Shown here: positions 34,320-44,254 of the stretch, piece after piece
How positions within the stretch are numbered: the stretch's first letter is position 1
Layout of the letters: each line of letters starts with the position of its first letter
NCBI GenBank assembly: GCA_903943975.1
Contig: CAJAQB010000019.1
Span: forward strand, 310,001-374,000
From: Synechococcus lacustris
GTDB lineage: Bacteria; Cyanobacteriota; Cyanobacteriia; PCC-6307; Cyanobiaceae
Direction: 5' to 3'
DNA length: 64,000 nucleotides
Notes under the pieces: generated by a model
What the model was told of the DNA's origin: nothing
Databases searched by the model: none
What the model saw: the letters and a program-made list of their open reading frames with translations, nothing else
Made by a program: the position numbers and the translations under genes

Positions 34320-36566
34320 GTGATTGTTCATGTCCAGCCCGCGGGGGCCGTCTTGGGTGGGCCTGAGCAGGTGGCGGTGTGGCTGGAAGCCGGCCGGGAA
34401 GGGCGACTACTCAGCTACAGCAGCGGCACCTGCCCCGAGCTGCGCCCCGGCGACCTGGTGCGCGTGCGGCTGCGGGGCCGACTGCTCAATGGCCTAGTCA
34501 CCGCCGAGAGGCCCGAGCTGCCCGAGGGGCTGAAGCTGGAACCGGTGCTGGAACGGCTGGAAGCCGCCGCGGTGGATCCCCGCTGGCAGGCCCTGCTCGA
34601 GGCGGTGGCAGTGCAATGCCATACGGCCCCCTTCCAGGTGCTCAAAACCGCCTTGCCCCATGGCTGGCTGGGCCAGAAAGCCCAGGCCGTGGGCCTAGGT
34701 AGAAAACAACTGGTGGCCGTAGCCAGCGGCAACCCTGCCCCGCCCAGCCCCCTCAGCCCCAAACAACAACAGCTGCTGGAGCATTTACAAAGCCATGGCC
34801 CCATGGCCCTGCGGGAGCTGGAGGCCATCGGCCTGGGCCGGGCCGTGGCCAAGGCCCTGGAGGCCAAGGGACTGCTGCAGCTGGAACAACGGCCAATCCC
34901 CCCCCGCAACTGGCAACGGCTAGCGGCGATCGAGGCCGACCAGCCCCCAGCGCTAAGTGCCGCCCAGGCCGAGCTGCTGAGCCAATGGCAGGCCAAACCA
35001 GAGCAACGGCAGTGGCTGCTCTGGGGGGTGACCGGTTCTGGCAAAACTGAGGTCTATCTGCGCTGCTGTGCCGAGGAACTGGCCGCCGGCCGCAGCGTGC
35101 TGATGCTCACCCCAGAGATTGGCCTGATCCCCCAGCTGCTCGATCGCTGTCGGCGCCGCTTTGGGGCAGCGGTGGTGGCCTATCACTCCGGCCTGGCGGA
35201 CTCTGAACGGCTGGCGGCCTGGCGGCGCTGCCGCAGCGGCGAGGCCTGTGTGGTGGTGGGAACCCGCTCGGCGGTGTTCCTACCGGTGCAGCAGCTGGGC
35301 CTGATCGTGCTCGATGAGGAGCACGACAGCTCCTACAAACAGGAGTCACCGATGCCCTGTTACCACGCCCGGGAGGTGGCACGGCTGCGCTGCGAGCACG
35401 ACGGCTGTCGGCTGCTGCTGGGCAGTGCCACCCCCTGCCTGGAGAGCTGGCTGGCCTGCCAGGGCCCTGGGGCCAGCATGGGTTTGCTGCGGCTGGAGCA
35501 ACGCATTGAGGCCCGGCCCCTGCCGCCGGTGCGGGTGGTGGACATGCGCCTCGAACTCTCGGAGGGGCACAAACGCCTGCTCAGCCGGCCGCTGCTGGAT
35601 CGGCTGGCGGGCCTGGCGGAACGGCAGGAACAGGCGGTGGTGCTGGTGCCCCGCAGGGGTTACAGCACCTTCCTCAGCTGTCGCAGCTGTGGGGAGGCGG
35701 TGCAATGCCCCCACTGCGATGTGTCGCTCACGGTGCACCGCCAGCGGGACGGCCGCAGCTGGCTGCGCTGCCACTGGTGTGACCACCGCCAGGAAACTGC
35801 CGACCGCTGCGGCGCCTGTGGCTCCAGCGCCTTCAAGCCCTTTGGTGCCGGCACCCAGCGGGTGCTGGAACAGCTGGAAACCGAGCTGGAGGGCTTGCGG
35901 CTGCTGCGTTTCGACCGCGACAGCACCCGGGGGCGGGATGGCCACCGACTGCTGCTGGATCAGTTCGCCGCCGGGGAGGCCGATGTGCTCGTGGGCACCC
36001 AGATGCTGGCCAAGGGCATGGACCTGCCCCGGGTGACCCTGGCGGTGGTGCTGGCCGCCGACGGCATGCTGCATCGCCCCGACCTGCGGGCGGCGGAACA
36101 GAGCCTGCAGTTGCTGCTGCAATTGGCGGGCCGGGCGGGGCGGGGGGAACGGCCCGGCGAAGTGCTGGTGCAGACCTACAGCCCCGAGCACCGGGTGATC
36201 CGCCACCTGATCGATGGCCGCTATGGCCGTTTTCTGGAGGAGGAGGGGGCGATGCGCCGCAGTGCCCGGCTGGTGCCCTTTGCCCGGGCTTGTTTACTGC
36301 GCTTCTCCGGTGCCCAGGCCAGCCTCACCGCCAGTGGCGCCACCACCCTGCTGGAACACATCAACCCGGGGCTGCAGGCGGCCGGCTGGTGGGCGATCGG
36401 ACCGGCGCCGGCGCCGATGGCGAGGCTGGCGGGCTTAAGCCGCTGGCAATTGCTGCTGCACGGCCCCGCCGCCAGCCCGCTACCCCTCCCACCGGAACAG
36501 GAGTTGCGACGGTTGTTGCCCCGGGGGGTGCACCTGGCGATCGACCCGGATCCGCTGGAGCTCTAA
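34320..36566 (+). CDS. priA: primosomal replication-restart helicase PriA
   Basis: 748 residues from GTG 34320. Walker A is GVTGSGKTEVYL, the DEAH box is DEEHDSSYKQ, and the zinc-binding insert has paired Cys motifs (CRSCGEAVQCPHC, CHWCDHRQ, CGACG). Helicase motifs V and VI follow (GTQMLAKGMDLP, QLAGRAGRG). It unwinds DNA at stalled forks and reloads the replicative helicase. Divergent from rpoD. The stop directly abuts the convergent DUF3153 gene. Confidence 0.96.
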   Translation: MIVHVQPAGAVLGGPEQVAVWLEAGREGRLLSYSSGTCPELRPGDLVRVRLRGRLLNGLVTAERPELPEGLKLEPVLERLEAAAVDPRWQALLEAVAVQCHTAPFQVLKTALPHGWLGQKAQAVGLGRKQLVAVASGNPAPPSPLSPKQQQLLEHLQSHGPMALRELEAIGLGRAVAKALEAKGLLQLEQRPIPPRNWQRLAAIEADQPPALSAAQAELLSQWQAKPEQRQWLLWGVTGSGKTEVYLRCCAEELAAGRSVLMLTPEIGLIPQLLDRCRRRFGAAVVAYHSGLADSERLAAWRRCRSGEACVVVGTRSAVFLPVQQLGLIVLDEEHDSSYKQESPMPCYHAREVARLRCEHDGCRLLLGSATPCLESWLACQGPGASMGLLRLEQRIEARPLPPVRVVDMRLELSEGHKRLLSRPLLDRLAGLAERQEQAVVLVPRRGYSTFLSCRSCGEAVQCPHCDVSLTVHRQRDGRSWLRCHWCDHRQETADRCGACGSSAFKPFGAGTQRVLEQLETELEGLRLLRFDRDSTRGRDGHRLLLDQFAAGEADVLVGTQMLAKGMDLPRVTLAVVLAADGMLHRPDLRAAEQSLQLLLQLAGRAGRGERPGEVLVQTYSPEHRVIRHLIDGRYGRFLEEEGAMRRSARLVPFARACLLRFSGAQASLTASGATTLLEHINPGLQAAGWWAIGPAPAPMARLAGLSRWQLLLHGPAASPLPLPPEQELRRLLPRGVHLAIDPDPLEL

Positions 36567-37604
36567 CTAAGCCTTGCTGCGCAAGCTTTGCAGCGCCAGG
36601 CTTAACCCCAGCAACAACCCCACCGCCAGGGCCCCGAGGCCGAGGCCACTCCAACGCCAGCAGCTAACGGCCAGCTGGTTGAGGGCCCCCGCCTGCAAAC
36701 TCCAGCCCACGCTTTCATTGCCCTCGAGCTCCGCCGCCGCTGGAACAGCGCGATCCACCGCCGCCAGCTTCAACGGTTGCAAATGCAGGCGCAGCTCCAA
36801 ACCAGGCAGGGCCTCAAGGGGCCCCAGATCCCACTCAAATTCCAGCCGTTGCTGCACCCCCAGCAACCAGTTGCGTTCCCGCCATTGCAGCTGGGGGGCC
36901 GGTAACTCCAGGTCCAACAGGGCTGCCGCCTGCTGCACCTGGCGCTCCAGCAATGGGGCCAACTGGGGGCCCAGCAGCAGGCCACTGTGCTGATCCCTGG
37001 GCATGTTCTCCGCAGGCAGTGCCAAGGGCGCCCCTGATCGGCTTTGCAGCTGCTGGCGCAGCTCCAGGCGGCCGGGGCCATGGAACTGCAGGGTGGTGTC
37101 CACCCTCACGCAACCCCCCATCAGCAGGGTGAGCCCGAGCAAAACACTGGCCGCCAGCAGGGCAAACCCCCATGGAGGTCGGGTGCGACCCACCGGCGGT
37201 GGCGCTGGTGGGGGGGGAGTTGACCTAAGCCGGCCACTGCCAGGGCCCCTCTGGCCGGCAGCTCCCTGCAGAGATGGCATTTCCCCAAGGCTGGGGATGG
37301 TGAGATTCCATTCCTTCGGTCGCTGCAATTGGGGGGCCTCAAGGATGCAGAGCACCTCCTGGGCCTGGCTCCGCAGGACGCTATCGCCACAGGCCAGGGC
37401 CGCCCGACAGCAGGCCAGGGCCCCATCCCCCTGGCCGAGGCCCTGGTGGGCGGTGGCCATTAGCAAACGCACTTCAGCCCCCGCTACACCCCTGGCAGGC
37501 CACTGATCCGCCAGGGGGGCCAACAAACTGAGGCCCTTGCGATAGTCCCCCCGAGCCAGGGCTGCCCTGGCGGCGTTGAGGGCCGGGTTCGGCTCAGTGG
37601 TCAT
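36567..37604 (-). CDS. DUF3153 membrane protein with an N-terminal TPR-like region
   Basis: 345 residues. The first ~90 residues look like two or three TPR helices (ARAALARGDYRKGLSLLAPL, LLMATAHQGLGQGDGAL). A Pro-rich linker, a helix ending in MGGCVRVDTTLQFHG, then a ~140-residue extracytoplasmic domain and a second helix (ALAVGLLLGLSLAL) match the cyanobacterial DUF3153 family. The Cys after MGG could be a lipidation site but lies far inside the protein. Function unknown. It shares a strand with argB 17 bases upstream. Confidence 0.7.
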   Translation of the reverse strand: MTTEPNPALNAARAALARGDYRKGLSLLAPLADQWPARGVAGAEVRLLMATAHQGLGQGDGALACCRAALACGDSVLRSQAQEVLCILEAPQLQRPKEWNLTIPSLGEMPSLQGAAGQRGPGSGRLRSTPPPPAPPPVGRTRPPWGFALLAASVLLGLTLLMGGCVRVDTTLQFHGPGRLELRQQLQSRSGAPLALPAENMPRDQHSGLLLGPQLAPLLERQVQQAAALLDLELPAPQLQWRERNWLLGVQQRLEFEWDLGPLEALPGLELRLHLQPLKLAAVDRAVPAAAELEGNESVGWSLQAGALNQLAVSCWRWSGLGLGALAVGLLLGLSLALQSLRSKA

Positions 37605-37621
37605 GGCCGCTGCCCCATGGC

Positions 37622-38509
37622 TCAGAGCTGACCGCTGCCCACCACCATGGTGCCAATGCCGTCTTTGGTAAACACCTCCAACAGCAGCGCATGGGGCACG
37701 CGGCCATCAACAATGTGGGCCGCCGTAACCCCCTGGGCCAGGGCACGAATACAGCATTCGGTTTTGGGGGTCATGCCGCCGGCCACCACCCCATCGGCAA
37801 TCAACTGGCGCGCCTCGGAGAGACTGAGTTGGCGAATCAGGGAATCGGGATCCTCGCGGTTTCTGAGGATGCCTGGGGTGTCGGTGAGCAGCACCAACTT
37901 CTCCGCATCCAGGGCGGCCGCCAGCTCCCCGGCCACCGTGTCGGCATTGATGTTGTACGACTGGCCCGTTTGGTTAGGGGCGACGCTGGAGATCACCGGG
38001 ATATAGCCCTGGTCCAGCAGGGGAATGATCACCGAGGGATCCACCCGGGCCACATCCCCCACCAGCCCCAAACTGCCGTCGCCATAGGGACGGGCCCGCA
38101 CCAAATCACCATCGGCCCCGCTGAAACCCACCGCCCGACCGCCCACCTGATTAAGCCCATTAACGATCTGTTTATTGACGCGCCCCACCAGCACCATCTC
38201 AACCACATCCATGGTCTCGGGGTCAGTGACCCGCAGGCCGTTGTGGAAAACCGGCTGAATCGACAAGCGCGTTAGCCACTGGTTGATTTCTGGACCGCCG
38301 CCATGGACCACCACCGGGTGCACACCAACGCTGGCCAGTAGGGCCACATCACGGAACACGGCCTCCCGCAGCTCTTGTTTCACCATCGCCGCCCCGCCGT
38401 ACTTGATCACCACCCGACGGCCAGCGAAGCGCTGGATGTAGGGCAGAGCCTCACTGAGCACCTCCACCCGCAGGCTGTCGTCGGCGCTGATCTGGGGGTC
38501 TACGGGCAT
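37622..38509 (-). CDS. argB: acetylglutamate kinase
   Basis: 295 residues from ATG 38509. The amino acid kinase fold is shown by [10 protein letters not shown] at the start, [11 protein letters not shown], and [12 protein letters not shown] near the C-terminus. It phosphorylates N-acetylglutamate in arginine synthesis. In cyanobacteria this enzyme is arginine-inhibited and relieved by the PII protein; the C-terminal motifs allow this, but it is not proven here. Overlaps the DUF2854 gene by 10 bases. Confidence 0.96.
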   Translation of the reverse strand: MPVDPQISADDSLRVEVLSEALPYIQRFAGRRVVIKYGGAAMVKQELREAVFRDVALLASVGVHPVVVHGGGPEINQWLTRLSIQPVFHNGLRVTDPETMDVVEMVLVGRVNKQIVNGLNQVGGRAVGFSGADGDLVRARPYGDGSLGLVGDVARVDPSVIIPLLDQGYIPVISSVAPNQTGQSYNINADTVAGELAAALDAEKLVLLTDTPGILRNREDPDSLIRQLSLSEARQLIADGVVAGGMTPKTECCIRALAQGVTAAHIVDGRVPHALLLEVFTKDGIGTMVVGSGQL

Positions 38510-39042
38510 GGCTGGCTCAGGCAAAGATTGAGAGCACCGGGCCCCCCATCCTCCAGGGTGGCCACCAGGCCCGGGCCAAAGAAACGGCCCAGCCGCCCCT
38601 GCAGGGCCTCCCAGCGCTCCCGGGGCACCCCCTCCAGCTGGAAATGCAGGCGCAGGGCATAGCGACCATTGAGCTCGTATTCCTCAAGGCTTTCCAGCTG
38701 GGGCGGGGCCTGCTGATCCCAAAGCTTGAGGGCCACCAGGGAGGTTTCCAGGTGGGCCTTCTGGCCATAGCGCCAGCGCAAGACATCCTTGAGCAACTTC
38801 AGTTGCCCCTCCGTGGCCGTGGCCTCCCGCAGGCTGCGCCATTGGTTTGCTGGGGTAATGCGTGTGGGGGGCGGCAGCTCCGCAGACTTCAGGGCCAAGC
38901 CCCCCAAGAAGATCGGAACCCCATAAAAAATCGTTGGCAAGCTCAGGTTGGGGGCATCGGTGGCGTAGGCCACGGAACCAACCACGGTGAGCACTGCCCC
39001 AAGCACTGTGAGCAGGGAACCGGGGGAGAAAAGGGCTTGCAT
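38500..39042 (-). CDS. DUF2854 cyanobacterial/plastid membrane protein
   Basis: 180 residues from ATG 39042. Two N-terminal helices ([19 protein letters not shown], then [20 protein letters not shown]) fit DUF2854. A soluble domain with [18 protein letters not shown] and GRYALRLHF follows. The family occurs in cyanobacteria and chloroplasts and has no fixed function. Its stop overlaps the argB start, so the two are coupled. Confidence 0.8.
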   Translation of the reverse strand: MQALFSPGSLLTVLGAVLTVVGSVAYATDAPNLSLPTIFYGVPIFLGGLALKSAELPPPTRITPANQWRSLREATATEGQLKLLKDVLRWRYGQKAHLETSLVALKLWDQQAPPQLESLEEYELNGRYALRLHFQLEGVPRERWEALQGRLGRFFGPGLVATLEDGGPGALNLCLSQPCP

Positions 39043-39101
39043 TACGCCATCTTCCTTCAGGAAACGTAAGGATGGGCAGATAAGCCCCTGTGGTGTTGCC
39101 C

Positions 39102-39284
39102 ATGGTCGAGTCTGCCCCTGGCCCAGATCGCCACTTGATAAAGGAGCTAGAAGCCGACCGCCACTGGTTACTGCGGCAACTGGATGGGGGCCGTTGGCCG
39201 GAATTACGGCTCGACCTGGCGGCCCTGGAACGGGAACTGGGGCAACTTCTTGAATTAGCGGCCGAACGCCCCCCCGCTGCATGA
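39102..39284 (+). CDS. small acidic helical protein
   Basis: 60 residues from ATG 39102 (a GTG at 39090 is also possible). Predicted to be two helices (DRHLIKELEADRHWLLRQL, then DLAALERELGQLLELAAE), as in small picocyanobacterial coiled-coil proteins. Lies between the divergent DUF2854 gene and the convergent ssb gene. Confidence 0.45.
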   Translation: MVESAPGPDRHLIKELEADRHWLLRQLDGGRWPELRLDLAALERELGQLLELAAERPPAA

Positions 39285-39301
39285 GTTCAGAGGGGATGGG
39301 T

Positions 39302-39787
39302 TCAGAAGGGGATCTCGTCCTCCGGCAGGTCCACCAGGGGGCCGGTGTTCCAGCTAGGCGCCGCCTGGGCCACGGCCTCCGCGGGGGCGGCGGCGGCTGG
39401 CACGGGGGCTGGGGCTGCAGGCCGGCTAGGCATAGGCACTGGAGCCGCCACGGCTGCTGGCGCCGTGGCGGCCGGGGCGCTGGCGGCGCCCAGGGGATGG
39501 ATCCGGGCCAGGGTGAACTCCACCTTTTTTTCTTTGATGCCGTCTTGGCGAGCCACGGTGTTCATCCGCAGCCGCCCCTCCACCACCAGGCGCTGGCCCA
39601 CCTGCACGCGGTTCTGCAGGTCTTGGGCCAGGCTGCCGAAGCCCACCACCTTGAGCTCCCCAGCCGGATCCTCAGGCCGCAGACCCTCCAGCCGCACATT
39701 CATTTCGGCGATCGGCGTCTGGTTGTCTTGGGTGTAACGGATCTTTGGGGCCTCGAGCACTTCCACCTCGAGCAGGCAGTGGTTCAC
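39302..39787 (-). CDS. ssb: single-stranded DNA-binding protein
   Basis: About 161 residues. GTG 39787 gives a start NHCLLEVEVLEAPKIRYTQDN, matching cyanobacterial SSB starts; an ATG at 39847 would add 20 residues and overlap cobK. The OB fold is followed by an Ala/Pro-rich linker. The protein ends in DLPEDEIPF, the acidic tail that recruits partners such as PriA. Divergent from cobK. Confidence 0.9.
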   Translation of the reverse strand: MNHCLLEVEVLEAPKIRYTQDNQTPIAEMNVRLEGLRPEDPAGELKVVGFGSLAQDLQNRVQVGQRLVVEGRLRMNTVARQDGIKEKKVEFTLARIHPLGAASAPAATAPAAVAAPVPMPSRPAAPAPVPAAAAPAEAVAQAAPSWNTGPLVDLPEDEIPF

Positions 39788-39845
39788 GGCTGGGTAACGG
39801 CTGGGGCGCCCATCTTCCCCCACCCAGGTACGGGAGACCAGCACC

Positions 39846-40613
39846 ATGCTTGAACAAAACCGGCGCCTCTGGCTGGTGGCCGGCACCGGCGAAGGACCGC
39901 CGCTGGCCGCCGCCCTGCTGGCCCGCGGTTGGCAGGTGCGGGTGAGTGTGGTGGGCGCCGCGGCCAGCAGGGCCTATGCCCCCCATCCCGAGTTGCAGTG
40001 CCAGGTGGGGGCCCTGGGGGAACAAGCAGCCCTAACCCAGGCCCTGGCCCAATGGCCCTGCCGCTGGGTGCTGGATGCCACCCACCCCTTTGCCCAACAG
40101 ATCAGTGGCGCCCTGGCAAGCGCCTGTTCAAGCCTGGGGCAACCACTGCTGCGGCTGAGCCGGGCCGTCCTGCCCCTGGGTAGGGCCCGGCTGTTGCCCC
40201 AGCTGGCGGCCCTGGCCGATCAGCCCCTGGAGGGCCAGCAATTGCTGATTGCCCTGGGGGCACGGCAACTGGGGGAGGCCCTGGCCCACAGCCGCGCCAG
40301 CGGCCATGGGGTGCGACTACTGCCCAGCCCCGGCGCCCTGCGCCAAGCCCTAACGCTGGGAATCCCAGCCGAACGGCTGGCCTGCCTGCGGCCAGGGGGC
40401 AGTGGCGCGGTGGAAGCTGCCCTCTGCCGTCGCTGGGGGATCAGCGCAGTGCTAAGCCGCCAGTCGGGGGGCATTACTGAACAGCTCTGGCAGCGCATCT
40501 GCAAGGAAACAAACCTGCAGCTGTTGCTGATCGCCCGGCCAGCACCAGCCCCTAGCCGCGGCCTGGAGTTGGAAGCCCTGTTGAATCAGCTGGGATGGCC
40601 AGAACTCCAATGA
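39846..40613 (+). CDS. cobK: precorrin-6A reductase
   Basis: 255 residues with LVAGTGEGPPLAAALLARGW at the start (NADPH-type loop), VLDATHPFAQQISGAL (strongly typical of CobK/CbiJ) and SRQSGGITEQLW near the end. It reduces precorrin-6A in cobalamin ring synthesis. ATGA coupling with cutA. Confidence 0.92.
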   Translation: MLEQNRRLWLVAGTGEGPPLAAALLARGWQVRVSVVGAAASRAYAPHPELQCQVGALGEQAALTQALAQWPCRWVLDATHPFAQQISGALASACSSLGQPLLRLSRAVLPLGRARLLPQLAALADQPLEGQQLLIALGARQLGEALAHSRASGHGVRLLPSPGALRQALTLGIPAERLACLRPGGSGAVEAALCRRWGISAVLSRQSGGITEQLWQRICKETNLQLLLIARPAPAPSRGLELEALLNQLGWPELQ

Positions 40614-40951
40614 CCTCTGCTTGTCAATCAGAAGCTTCGGTGGTGCTGGCCCTCACCACCGAAGCTGACGCCCCCAGGGCGGAGGCCCTGGCCAGGCTGC
40701 TGCTGGACCAGGGGCTGGCGGCCTGCGTGAGCCTGCGGCCGGTGCAATCGCTGTACCACTGGCAAGGGAATCTCGAAAGCAGCAGCGAAGTGGAATTGTT
40801 AATCAAAACCAGCAGTGAGCAGCTGCAGGTGCTGGAGCGTTTAATCCATGAAAACCACAGTTATGAGCTACCTGAATGGCTCCACTGGCCGGTAAACAGC
40901 TCCCCTGGCTACGGCCGCTGGCTCCAGGGGGAATTAAAAGCAGCTGGCTAG
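40610..40951 (+). CDS. cutA: CutA1 family protein (divalent cation tolerance)
   Basis: 113 residues from ATG 40610, coupled to cobK. The CutA pattern ALTTEADAPRAEALARLLL, GLAACVSLRPVQSLYHWQG, EVELLIKTSSE, HENHSYELPEW is complete. CutA1 forms very stable trimers; a direct role in metal tolerance is disputed. Confidence 0.95.
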   Translation: MTSACQSEASVVLALTTEADAPRAEALARLLLDQGLAACVSLRPVQSLYHWQGNLESSSEVELLIKTSSEQLQVLERLIHENHSYELPEWLHWPVNSSPGYGRWLQGELKAAG

Positions 40952-40956
40952 GCGGG

Positions 40957-41949
40957 CTAGGGCAGGTGTTCCAGCACCAGCTCCTTGAGTGACACCTGGG
41001 AGCGGGGACCCATCTGGGTAACCACCTGACCGGCACAGAGGGCACCGATATGGCCGCACCGTTCCGCCGATAGCCCTTGGGTGTAACCGTAAAGAAAGCC
41101 TGCCGCATAGCTATCGCCGGCCCCGGTGGTGTCTACCAGTGGGCCGAGGCCATAGATGGGAATTAAGTGGGTTAGTTCCCCCTCGAGCACTAGGGAACCC
41201 TGGTCGCTGCGGGTGAGGGCCGCCAGGCTGCAATGGCCGCGCACCTGCTCGGTGGCCCGCTCAAAGGAGTCGGTGGCATAGAGGCTCATGATCTCCCGTT
41301 CATTGGCGAACAGCAGGTCCACGTGGCCCTCCACCAGCTCCAGGAAACTCTGGCGGTGGCGATCCACACAGAAGGGATCGGAAAGGCTTAGGGCCACTTG
41401 GCCGCCATGGGCCCGCACCTCGGCCGCCGCGGCCAAAAAGGCCCGTTTTGCCGGTTCCGCATCCCAGAGATATCCCTCCAGATACAGCACCTGCGCCTGG
41501 CGCACGATCGAGAGATCCAGATCGCGGGGATCCAAGGCCACCGAAGCCCCCAGGAAGGTGCACATGGTGCGCTGGGCATCAGGGGTGACCAGGATCATGC
41601 AGCGGGCGGTGGCGGCACCGCTTTCGGCCGCCGGGGTATCGAAATGGGCGCCGGTGGCCCGCAGATCGTGGGCAAAGATGGCGCCCAACTGGTCGTTGCG
41701 CACCCGACCGATAAATCCGGCCCGCCCCCCCAGCTGGGCCACGGCCGCCAGGGTGTTGGCGGCGGAACCGCCGGAGGTTTCCACCCCGGGGCCCATGGCT
41801 GCATAAAGCTGTTCCGCCTGCTCGGCGGACACCAGGGCCATGGTGCCCTTATTCAGCCCGTGCTGGGCAAGAAAGCTGTCATCGCTCTGCACCAACACAT
41901 CAACGATGGCGTTGCCGATGCCCACCACATCGAAGTTTTTGGAGGTCAT
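40957..41949 (-). CDS. PfkB-family carbohydrate/nucleoside kinase (adenosine kinase-like)
   Basis: 330 residues. N-terminal VVGIGNAIVDVLV, SGGSAANTLAAVAQLGG and the C-terminal DTTGAGDSYAAGFLYG with the catalytic Asp are all intact. The spacing is closest to the adenosine/sugar kinase group. Six bases downstream of purA on the same strand, so adenosine or another purine nucleoside is a reasonable substrate guess. Confidence 0.88.
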   Translation of the reverse strand: MTSKNFDVVGIGNAIVDVLVQSDDSFLAQHGLNKGTMALVSAEQAEQLYAAMGPGVETSGGSAANTLAAVAQLGGRAGFIGRVRNDQLGAIFAHDLRATGAHFDTPAAESGAATARCMILVTPDAQRTMCTFLGASVALDPRDLDLSIVRQAQVLYLEGYLWDAEPAKRAFLAAAAEVRAHGGQVALSLSDPFCVDRHRQSFLELVEGHVDLLFANEREIMSLYATDSFERATEQVRGHCSLAALTRSDQGSLVLEGELTHLIPIYGLGPLVDTTGAGDSYAAGFLYGYTQGLSAERCGHIGALCAGQVVTQMGPRSQVSLKELVLEHLP

Positions 41950-41954
41950 AGGGC

Positions 41955-43292
<1,338 letters not shown>

Positions 43293-43384
43293 CTAAAGAC
43301 AATCCGAGAGTTTCTCAGATCATGAGGCCCGCCGTCAAAAAAATGACGGAATCCGCTGCTCAATGCCCCGTTCAAAAGCCCCGC

Positions 43385-43813
43385 TCAGCTGCCCCGCACA
43401 GCCGTGGTCTGCGCCTGGTGCAATTCCTTGGCGATGCGCTGCTGCAGGGCCTCTGGCAGGGGCCGGTTGGCATAGCTCACGTAGTTGCCAGCCAGGGAAT
43501 TGAGGGCCGTTTGCATGGTGGTGAAGGAGGCAAGGCCATTCACCGATCGATTGGGGCGGTAGAGGGCCACGTAGTCGTTGATCAAGGTCTTGGCCTGGCT
43601 CTGTTGCTGGGCCCGATCGGGGCCGTCGCCAGGGGTGTTGATGCTTTCCAGCAGGGCCTGGGCCACGGCAACGGTGTCATCCACATAGGAACCGCTGAGC
43701 CCAGCGGGGGTGCCGCCACAGGCGGTGAGCCCCAGCAGCAAGCAGCCCAAGAACAGGCCAGAAAGCAGAGTTCTGGTCAAGGCACGGCTTAGCCGTTGCA
43801 ATAGAGCAAACAC
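43385..43813 (-). CDS. psb27: photosystem II assembly lipoprotein Psb27
   Basis: 142 residues from GTG 43813. A hydrophobic signal ends in the lipobox LGLTAC (Cys ~32). The mature part has the four-helix Psb27 pattern: SGSYVDDTVAVAQALLESIN, KTLINDYVALYR, NGLASFTTMQTALN, NYVSYANRPLPEALQQRI, in shortened form. It binds CP43 during photosystem II assembly and repair on the lumenal side. Lies upstream of purA and downstream of a second lipoprotein gene. Confidence 0.93.
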   Translation of the reverse strand: MFALLQRLSRALTRTLLSGLFLGCLLLGLTACGGTPAGLSGSYVDDTVAVAQALLESINTPGDGPDRAQQQSQAKTLINDYVALYRPNRSVNGLASFTTMQTALNSLAGNYVSYANRPLPEALQQRIAKELHQAQTTAVRGS

Positions 43814-43843
43814 AGGTAAGGCCTCAGCATCAGTGGCGCAATT

Positions 43844-44254
43844 TTAGTTGCCGCGCCAGCGAGAAGGCAGGGTTGGCCCTGGGCAACTGCGCTGGGCCAA
43901 CCGGCGCAGCCAGGCGGGGGGCAGGGCCGGATCAGCACCACCCCAACTGCGTTCCAAGGAGGGATCGCGGCGATCTAGGCCGATCAGCAGATCCTGTCGA
44001 TAGAGACGGGTAAGGCTCAGCAGCCCGCTGGCTGGGGCGCGGCGGTCACATTCCAGCTCCACCAGCAGCTTCAACTGCTCGCCATCACCCCGGTCGATAC
44101 GCACGGGCCATTGCCACTGCCGACGGCTGGGGCTAAGGCTCAGCTCCGCCCGCAGCGGCTCCACCCAGACGGTGCTGCGGCCCTCCCGGGCAAAGGGCTG
44201 CTGGCAACCGCCAAGCAACAGCAGCCCGGCCATTAGGGGCCAGGGGGTCCTCAC
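43844..44254 (-). CDS. small predicted lipoprotein of unknown function
   Basis: 136 residues. Lipobox LLLLGGC near residue 17; the mature part is Arg/Trp-rich with two further Cys (ECDRRAP, RSCPGP) that could form a disulfide. The GTG start overlaps the proS stop as GTGA. No family recognised. Confidence 0.6.
   Translation of the reverse strand: MRTPWPLMAGLLLLGGCQQPFAREGRSTVWVEPLRAELSLSPSRRQWQWPVRIDRGDGEQLKLLVELECDRRAPASGLLSLTRLYRQDLLIGLDRRDPSLERSWGGADPALPPAWLRRLAQRSCPGPTLPSRWRGN

Noticed and set aside
35346-36206. 286-codon antisense frame in priA
   Set aside because: Shadow of a G+C-rich gene; Gln/His/Ala-rich composition and no homology by eye.
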